Shown: piece after piece, positions 60,025 through 64,000 of the stretch
Position numbering within the stretch: the first letter of the stretch is position 1
Layout of the letters: each line of letters starts with the position of its first letter
Program-made: the position numbers and the translations under genes
Notes under the pieces: generated by a model
Seen by the model: only the letters and a program-made list of their open reading frames with translations
Database searches by the model: none
What the model was told of the DNA's origin: nothing
NCBI RefSeq assembly: GCF_007830295.1
Contig: NZ_VLKC01000002.1
Coordinates: 1,459,740-1,523,739, forward strand
Reading direction: 5' to 3'
Length of the DNA stretch: 64,000 nucleotides
DNA from: Sporomusa sp. KB1
Lineage (GTDB): Bacteria; Bacillota; Negativicutes; Sporomusales; Sporomusaceae

Positions 60025-60053
60025 TTGACACATCTTCCCAATAATAGCATAGT
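60025..60053 (+). promoter_or_regulatory. Sigma-A type promoter
   Basis: TTGACA (60025-60030), 17-base spacer and CATAGT (60048-60053), 34 bases before the ATG of the small gene at 60088. Confidence 0.6.
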
Positions 60054-60087
60054 AGTACTAAGAATATGATCTACGAGGTAAAGTCAT

Positions 60088-60285
60088 ATGTCAATTGATA
60101 TTATTGCTCCTAATAATGCCTTATCCCAACTTAATCAAGTGAATAATAAGCGAGAGTTATCAAATTATATCGTTCAAGATACCATCGATAATGAAGCTGA
60201 CTTTAGTCCTGCCTACATTGTCGAACTATCAGATAAGGGTAAACAATTACAACGGGATCATCCAGTAAAAATAGTTCGATTATAA
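60088..60285 (+). CDS. Small hypothetical protein
   Basis: 65 residues behind GAGGTAAAG and a good promoter. The sequence (MSIDIIAPNNALSQLNQVNN, then DFSPAYIVELSDKGKQL) resembles short flagellar- or motility-associated proteins of Firmicutes with an AYIVELSxxGK motif, but no family can be named with certainty. Hydrophilic, no signal or membrane segment. Confidence 0.6.
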   Translation: MSIDIIAPNNALSQLNQVNNKRELSNYIVQDTIDNEADFSPAYIVELSDKGKQLQRDHPVKIVRL

Positions 60286-60362
60286 ATTCTGGATTGTCAA
60301 CGCTTACTCTAGAATTGCAAACCAGTTTTATATTCGGCATAAGAAACCACCACTACTAATGT

Positions 60363-62006
60363 TTAATCCAGATTACAACCTTTAATCGTAGCAAATATTC
60401 GTACTAATGCGGGATCAAATTGAGTGCCAGCACACCGCTTCAACTCTTCACTGGCGGCTTCATGGCTTATGCCTTTTCGATAAGGCCGGTCACTAACCAT
60501 CGCATCATAGGCATCGGCTATGGCCACAATACGGCATTCTAGGGGAATTGTCTCACCCTTGATCCCTAGTGGGTAGCCCTCACCATTCCACCACTCGTGA
60601 TGTTTTAATATCCAATCTGCAATCGGCAGGAGATCACTGGATGCCTGAGCAATGCGATAACCAATTTCACAGTGCCGTTGAATCTGCGCTCTCTCTTCTT
60701 GGGCTAACGGTCCGGGCTTATGAAGAATGCGGTCAGGAATACCAATTTCCCCAACGTCATGAAACTCGGCAAATAGTTGAATATCAGCAATCGCCGATCC
60801 GGGTATACCTGCAGCGATTGCAAAACTTGCTATTAAGTTTTGCAATCTATTGCCATGAACCCCGGTGTCATAGTCTCGCGCCGATAACATATTTTTAACA
60901 GTTTGTATTATCGAACCCTCCGTGCCGGCCTTACGGTAAAGTTTTTCCCGATACATTTTATTATCGGCTTCACGTAACAGATCGCGTTTTGACTTATCAA
61001 TACCTATAGAATATGCGTAACCAATCGACATTGCTAAAGGAATAGCAATCTCAACAGATTTTTTATTTTCAGTCTGAAGGTTATCGTGAATACGTTTATA
61101 CATAGCCTCCATACCATTCCTAGTGACCCCTCGAACTATAATAGCGAATTCGTCTCCGCCAATTCTTGCAATAGTACTATTTTCATCAAATGACGCTCGA
61201 AGGACTTTTGCCGCATAAACCAGTGTTGCATCACCTTGCTCATGGCCTAATGTATCATTAATGAACTTTAATCTGTCTATATCTATCGCAAATACGCCAA
61301 TGCCACTTTCTCTCTGATGCCCAAAATCGGTTACTTCTTTTTCAAAATACGTTCGATTATAAAGTCCAGTCAAGGCATCATGGTAGCTAAAATACAATAA
61401 GCTTTCCTGTGCTTCCTGGCTTTGAGCTAAATATTTTTTGGCTCTTTCATGTTCTTTGTTGTAATGCTTTAGAATGATCACAAATACTACGGTATTGGCA
61501 ATTAAAATAGTTGCTAATCCAATAAAAATGTCAATATATCTTTCGACATTACTGGAATAGCCAACAATTATAAATGGATATTTATATTCCAAAAATAGAA
61601 GCACGCTCGATATGATTACAAAATAAGCGATTACCACAATTCTTTTAAAACCGGAAAATACAGTCGCCGCCACCGAGGAAAACAATATTATGTAAAATGG
61701 GATACTCCCTGACACTCCCCCATTTAAAATCCATGAAACCGGGGTAATAATAAAGACTGCACTTATCAAAAGAAAAACAGAAACTGCATACTTTTTTCGC
61801 ACAAAAGATAAATAGTAAAGGCCTGCCATAATAACACCACTAATTATGCAGGTCAACACTAATACGGAATCTAAGTCAAGCAAATAATTAGTGACACCAC
61901 TCCACACGGCTATAATAAAGCCAAAAATTAGTACTATATTAAGCAACCTATGCTCAATTGAGAATTGAGCTTCATCGCCGATGAGCTTATGCCATTCAAC
62001 TCCCAC
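60363..62006 (-). CDS. Membrane GGDEF / HD-GYP hybrid protein
   Basis: The 547 residues begin with six hydrophobic segments (to about residue 190). A GGDEF domain follows (DALTGLYNRTYFEKE, IDIDRLKFINDTLGHEQGD, active site RIGGDEF) and then an HD-GYP domain (HDVGEIGIPDRIL with the HD pair, HHEWWNGEGYP, DAYDAMVSDRPYR). GGDEF makes and HD-GYP degrades c-di-GMP, so the protein may switch or one domain may sense. The HD motif has Glu where HDIGK is usual. GTG 62006 is the start, with GGAAGG 11 bases upstream. Confidence 0.9.
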   Translation of the reverse strand: MGVEWHKLIGDEAQFSIEHRLLNIVLIFGFIIAVWSGVTNYLLDLDSVLVLTCIISGVIMAGLYYLSFVRKKYAVSVFLLISAVFIITPVSWILNGGVSGSIPFYIILFSSVAATVFSGFKRIVVIAYFVIISSVLLFLEYKYPFIIVGYSSNVERYIDIFIGLATILIANTVVFVIILKHYNKEHERAKKYLAQSQEAQESLLYFSYHDALTGLYNRTYFEKEVTDFGHQRESGIGVFAIDIDRLKFINDTLGHEQGDATLVYAAKVLRASFDENSTIARIGGDEFAIIVRGVTRNGMEAMYKRIHDNLQTENKKSVEIAIPLAMSIGYAYSIGIDKSKRDLLREADNKMYREKLYRKAGTEGSIIQTVKNMLSARDYDTGVHGNRLQNLIASFAIAAGIPGSAIADIQLFAEFHDVGEIGIPDRILHKPGPLAQEERAQIQRHCEIGYRIAQASSDLLPIADWILKHHEWWNGEGYPLGIKGETIPLECRIVAIADAYDAMVSDRPYRKGISHEAASEELKRCAGTQFDPALVRIFATIKGCNLD

Positions 62007-62131
62007 CTTGTAAGCAACACCTTCCTGCTATTTACTTTTTCGCCTGAGCTAGAGACAATTACGAGAACTGCCTCTACTTACGCCATACATATGACTGAGG
62101 GGATGCTCCCAATAGGCGTCATTCGACAAGC

Positions 62132-62332
62132 CTATACTTTTTCCTGCTGCTTAGCCTTCTCGTCGATAATAGCATTATTTAAGCTAAGCCCCTTTAACAT
62201 GCAAAAAAATCCATAGACGAAATCATCTACGGATGCATATTCCAGTTTACTATTTTTGATTTTTTCATAAATTCTACAGCATTTTATATAATTCTTCCTA
62301 TCTTTATAATTTGCCAGGTACCGCCAGAGCAA
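62132..62332 (-). CDS. Uncertain small frame, possibly a relic
   Basis: 66 residues (LWRYLANYKDRKNYIKCCRI then FVYGFFCMLKGLSLNNAIID) with a protein-like composition. A terminator (62203-62232) lies inside the frame and no ribosome binding site is seen, so it may be a decayed gene crossed by a later transcript end. Confidence 0.25.
   Translation of the reverse strand: MLWRYLANYKDRKNYIKCCRIYEKIKNSKLEYASVDDFVYGFFCMLKGLSLNNAIIDEKAKQQEKV
62203..62232 (-). terminator. Rho-independent terminator
   Basis: Minus strand: CCGTAGA-TGATTTCG-TCTATGG followed by ATTTTTTTGC. The transcript it ends starts somewhere in 62.24-62.6 kb; no clear gene was found there. Confidence 0.6.
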
Positions 62333-62606
62333 GCTGTGGATGGAAAAAGCAGAGTGCTGTCACTGAGTTTGCAGTTTGATTTCACGACGAAAAAAATTTC
62401 TCAAACACCTGAAAATATAGAAAAAGAAACTCTGCTATCCTACGCTGCTCTGCCTATCTCAAGTTCGACAGTAATTATTTGCTTAATTGGCTGGCAAATT
62501 GTATCATACAATTACTTGATGCGTCGTGCTGCCAGATAAACCAGATTCTTAAAAAAGAGGTTTTGCTATGCGGTTAACCCCGTCTCCTTGACACTTTATG
62601 TTCATT
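62333..62606. other. Intergenic region, no gene seen
   Basis: Neither strand shows a frame with a ribosome binding site. It is downstream of the riboswitch-controlled microprotein gene. Confidence 0.35.
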
Positions 62607-62759
62607 TTAGGGTTCTACATTGGACACATCTCGTTCTAATTCTTCGATAATATTGGGCAATTGAGCCAACAGTTCCTCTATTTCTTTTAGTTCTTCTTTA
62701 CTTAATTCCTTATTTTCGCTGACGAATACACTGTCCAATACAAACACCCCACTTGTCAT
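62607..62759 (-). CDS. 50-residue acidic helical microprotein under c-di-GMP riboswitch control
   Basis: ATG 62759 to TAA 62607. The peptide begins MTSGVFVLDSVFVSENKELS and forms one acidic helix (KEELKEIEELLAQLPNIIEE then LERDVSNVEP). The C-terminal part resembles the partial protein at 63920-64000 (LLDELPKLLQELEKERD). It directly follows a c-di-GMP-I riboswitch with terminator, so its synthesis should respond to the second messenger. Function unknown. Confidence 0.65.
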   Translation of the reverse strand: MTSGVFVLDSVFVSENKELSKEELKEIEELLAQLPNIIEELERDVSNVEP

Positions 62760-62769
62760 TATGAAATAG

Positions 62770-62866
62770 AAAAATTGCCAAATTACACTTTAAGTGCAAC
62801 CTGGCAATCATAGATTTAACCCTCTTTAGACCCATGGCTTTGCGTCCCTTCCTTTCAGAAGGTTTG
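62770..62866 (-). ncRNA. Cyclic di-GMP-I (GEMM-I) riboswitch with terminator
   Basis: Minus strand: GCAAACC-TTCTGAAAGGAA-GGGACGCAAAGCC-ATGGGTCTAAAG..CTATGATTGCCAGGTTGC. These are the GNRA-type loop, the GGGACGCAAAGCC ligand core and the receptor strand of c-di-GMP-I riboswitches. The 3' strand TTGCCAGGTT is also the 5' arm of a terminator (TTGCCAGGTTGCAC/GTGTAATTTGGCAA then T5, 62770-62807). Ligand binding that holds this strand in the aptamer should prevent termination, so an ON switch is inferred. Confidence 0.88.
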
Positions 62867-63013
62867 CTTATATTTATTATTCATTTTGATAGTATTAATT
62901 TGGATATCAGACATACAAAGTCCTGCATAAGTAATCTAAAAATTTTAACATTTCCCATAACCTTTGCACCACCATTTCCATAGGCTGCTTAATTCCAGTC
63001 CTGAAAAGATGCT

Positions 63014-63211
63014 TTATGTTGTCTCATCGCTCAGTTCCTTAATGGCTTCTTTAATATCATCGACCGTAACATCATCAACCGTACTATCAAAACCAGCTTC
63101 CTTCGCGAACGTCATCCAAGCCTTTGCGTCTCTGCACTCAGTAGCTTTTTGGGCAAATTCTTCATCAGTTTTCATTCTTCTAATAAATGCCTTGGCTGAC
63201 TCAATGCTCAT
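63014..63211 (-). CDS. Nif11-domain small protein
   Basis: ATG 63211 lies behind AGGAGGTG; 65 residues. The sequence (MSIESAKAFIRRMKTDEEFA, then ATECRDAKAWMTFAKEAGFD and a short VTVDDIKEAIKEL) matches the Nif11 family: the first helix, the E-F-A step and the AGF turn. Nif11 domains occur as stand-alone proteins near nitrogenase genes or as leader parts of modified peptides. There is no glycine-glycine cut or core peptide here and no modification enzyme in the window, so a stand-alone role is more likely. Confidence 0.8.
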   Translation of the reverse strand: MSIESAKAFIRRMKTDEEFAQKATECRDAKAWMTFAKEAGFDSTVDDVTVDDIKEAIKELSDETT

Positions 63212-63385
63212 AGGGACACCTCCTAAATTTGGATTGTTGCATTCATTATAGCATATTTGTCCAGGAAAAAAGTTAAAGATTGCTAAAGAAGCGGGAATCA
63301 TAACAACCGTTACAGTGACCTGCCGATGATTGAAAAATTGTATGAATTTCCAGTAAGCAATGATTTTTACAAGCAGTTGCAAAAC

Positions 63386-63420
63386 AAAAAAGCCCACCAG
63401 GACAAACCCGGTAAGCGGCT
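63386..63420 (-). terminator. Rho-independent terminator of the 50-residue membrane protein gene
   Basis: Minus strand: AGCCGCTTACC..GGTGGGCT followed by TTTTTG, 12 bases after the stop at 63433. Confidence 0.65.
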
Positions 63421-63432
63421 AACTAATGACCA

Positions 63433-63585
63433 TTACTCCTGTTTTCTTTCCAAAGCGCTCGCAATCCGTTGCAGCGCTTTATTTATACCGGTCAGTTGCA
63501 TCAGTGCATAGACAACTACAACACCGTATAAAATCACAAATATCATCCCGAACGGGGAAAAACCGCCATATCCATAACCCATCAT
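63433..63585 (-). CDS. 50-residue membrane microprotein with MGYGYGG head
   Basis: ATG 63585 (AAGGAG about 10 bases upstream) encodes a MMGYGYGGFSPFG head, one hydrophobic helix (MIFVILYGVVVVYALMQL) and a basic amphipathic tail (NKALQRIASALERKQE). The head recalls YjcZ-type microproteins of spore formers. It follows a structured, terminator-ended leader RNA (63639-63764), so expression is probably conditional. Function unknown. Confidence 0.7.
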   Translation of the reverse strand: MMGYGYGGFSPFGMIFVILYGVVVVYALMQLTGINKALQRIASALERKQE

Positions 63586-63638
63586 GTCCAACCACTCCTT
63601 TTAAGATAGCTTTAACTATAAGTAGTTGATGTATGCAT

Positions 63639-63776
63639 AAAAAAGGTCCACTCTCAACTGTCATGCTAAGAATGGACCTCGAAAATTCATTCCGAGCAAC
63701 GGAGCTCCTCCAAATCAATAAGGCCTTCCACAAACCTTATTAACCCCCACCACTCCGTTGCAACGGTTTAATTATA
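63639..63776 (-). ncRNA. Unidentified structured leader RNA with terminator
   Basis: An extended -10 (TGGTATAAT, 63771-63779) starts a transcript of about 125 bases. It contains GCAACGGAG / CTCCGTTGC as an outer stem, an inner hairpin AATAAGG / CCTTATT, and between them two purine-rich strands (TGGTGGGGGTT and GATTTGGAGGAG). The 5' end CCGTTGC can alternatively pair with GCAACGG. A terminator GGTCCATTC / GAGTGGACC-TTTTTT (63639-63678) ends it 54 bases before the start codon of the microprotein. It does not match any riboswitch consensus I know. Confidence 0.6.
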
Positions 63777-63919
63777 CCACAAATCAGGGCAAAAAGAACA
63801 GCTTATTAATTTTGGGGTATATTTAACTTCAAGGCCAGCTTCCCAAATTCTGCATAACTGCAAATGCTGACCGGCTTATTCAATATTATCCGTCGCTTTT
63901 TTGCACAGTAAAATTATCA

Positions 63920-64000
63920 TTAGGAGGCTAATGATTCACTATTTTCCATATCACGTTCTTTTTCAAGTTCCTGCAAAAGCTTCGGTAGCTCATCAAGCAG
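63920..64000 (-). CDS. Acidic helical microprotein, partial (N-terminus outside window)
   Basis: The last 26 residues (LLDELPKLLQELEKERDMEN then SESLAS) end at TAA 63920. The helix resembles the end of the riboswitch-controlled protein at 62607-62759 (ELLAQLPNIIEELERD), so it is probably a paralog. The start lies beyond base 64000. Confidence 0.55.
   Translation of the reverse strand: MLDELPKLLQELEKERDMENSESLAS

Overview
The window reads as chromosomal DNA of a diderm, spore-forming Firmicute, most likely a Negativicute of the Sporomusaceae type (Sporomusa, Pelosinus or Propionispora-like). The basis is mixed: strong AGGAGG-type ribosome binding sites and Firmicute-style terminators, a Spo0E-family phosphatase, a split FeoB of a kind known from this group, and an RND pump with its adaptor, which implies an outer membrane. 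The species call is inference.

Layout. 1-1.2 kb: decayed QueG-like and MarR-like genes and a small monooxygenase. 1.5-4.5 kb: feoA, split feoB and a DtxR-family regulator, with three operator-like palindromes upstream of feoA. 4.6-10.8 kb: a gene-poor strip of microproteins, each often with its own terminator, mixed with broken genes (ASCH, zinc-finger and J-domain types). 11-18 kb: a seven-gene ferric iron uptake operon (FTR1, P19-like lipoprotein, DUF2318 protein, two MacB/FtsX-type permeases, ATPase, FMN-binding lipoprotein) behind a Fur box. 18.1-21.3 kb: a Zn/Cd-type P-type ATPase with three near-identical N-terminal metal-binding domains and its ArsR-family repressor. 21.3-24.4 kb: a recombinase relic, a frameshifted RAYT transposase and an Lsa-type ABC-F resistance gene with an attenuator leader. 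27.1-35.65 kb: a decayed element between a partial and a complete tRNA-Ser(CGA) copy, holding a cupin protein, an FN3 relic, an IS110 element, an intact RAYT element, a truncated GcvT-like gene, a LysR regulator and a serine recombinase relic.

35.7-48 kb: tadA, a nitroreductase, a soluble PocR-domain chemoreceptor with CheW, a diguanylate cyclase, a DUF3786 protein, and a ribose-type ABC transporter with a HisD-family dehydrogenase and an SDR (a likely polyol, sugar or sulfopolyol catabolic operon), then a nucleoid-associated protein. 48-58 kb: an amino acid permease, a TetR-MFP-RND efflux operon, the FetAB iron exporter and an MFS transporter. 58-64 kb: small proteins, UspA, a GGDEF/HD-GYP protein, a c-di-GMP-I riboswitch in front of a microprotein gene, a Nif11-like protein and an unidentified structured leader RNA.

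Two themes recur. The first is iron and metal balance: Feo and FTR1 import, FetAB export, a P1B ATPase, and DtxR, Fur and ArsR control. The second is cyclic-di-GMP: two GGDEF proteins, one fused to HD-GYP, and two GEMM-type RNAs in front of tiny proteins. Decay is unusually frequent, with in-frame stops or single-base shifts in about ten genes, so several relics are annotated as pseudogenes.
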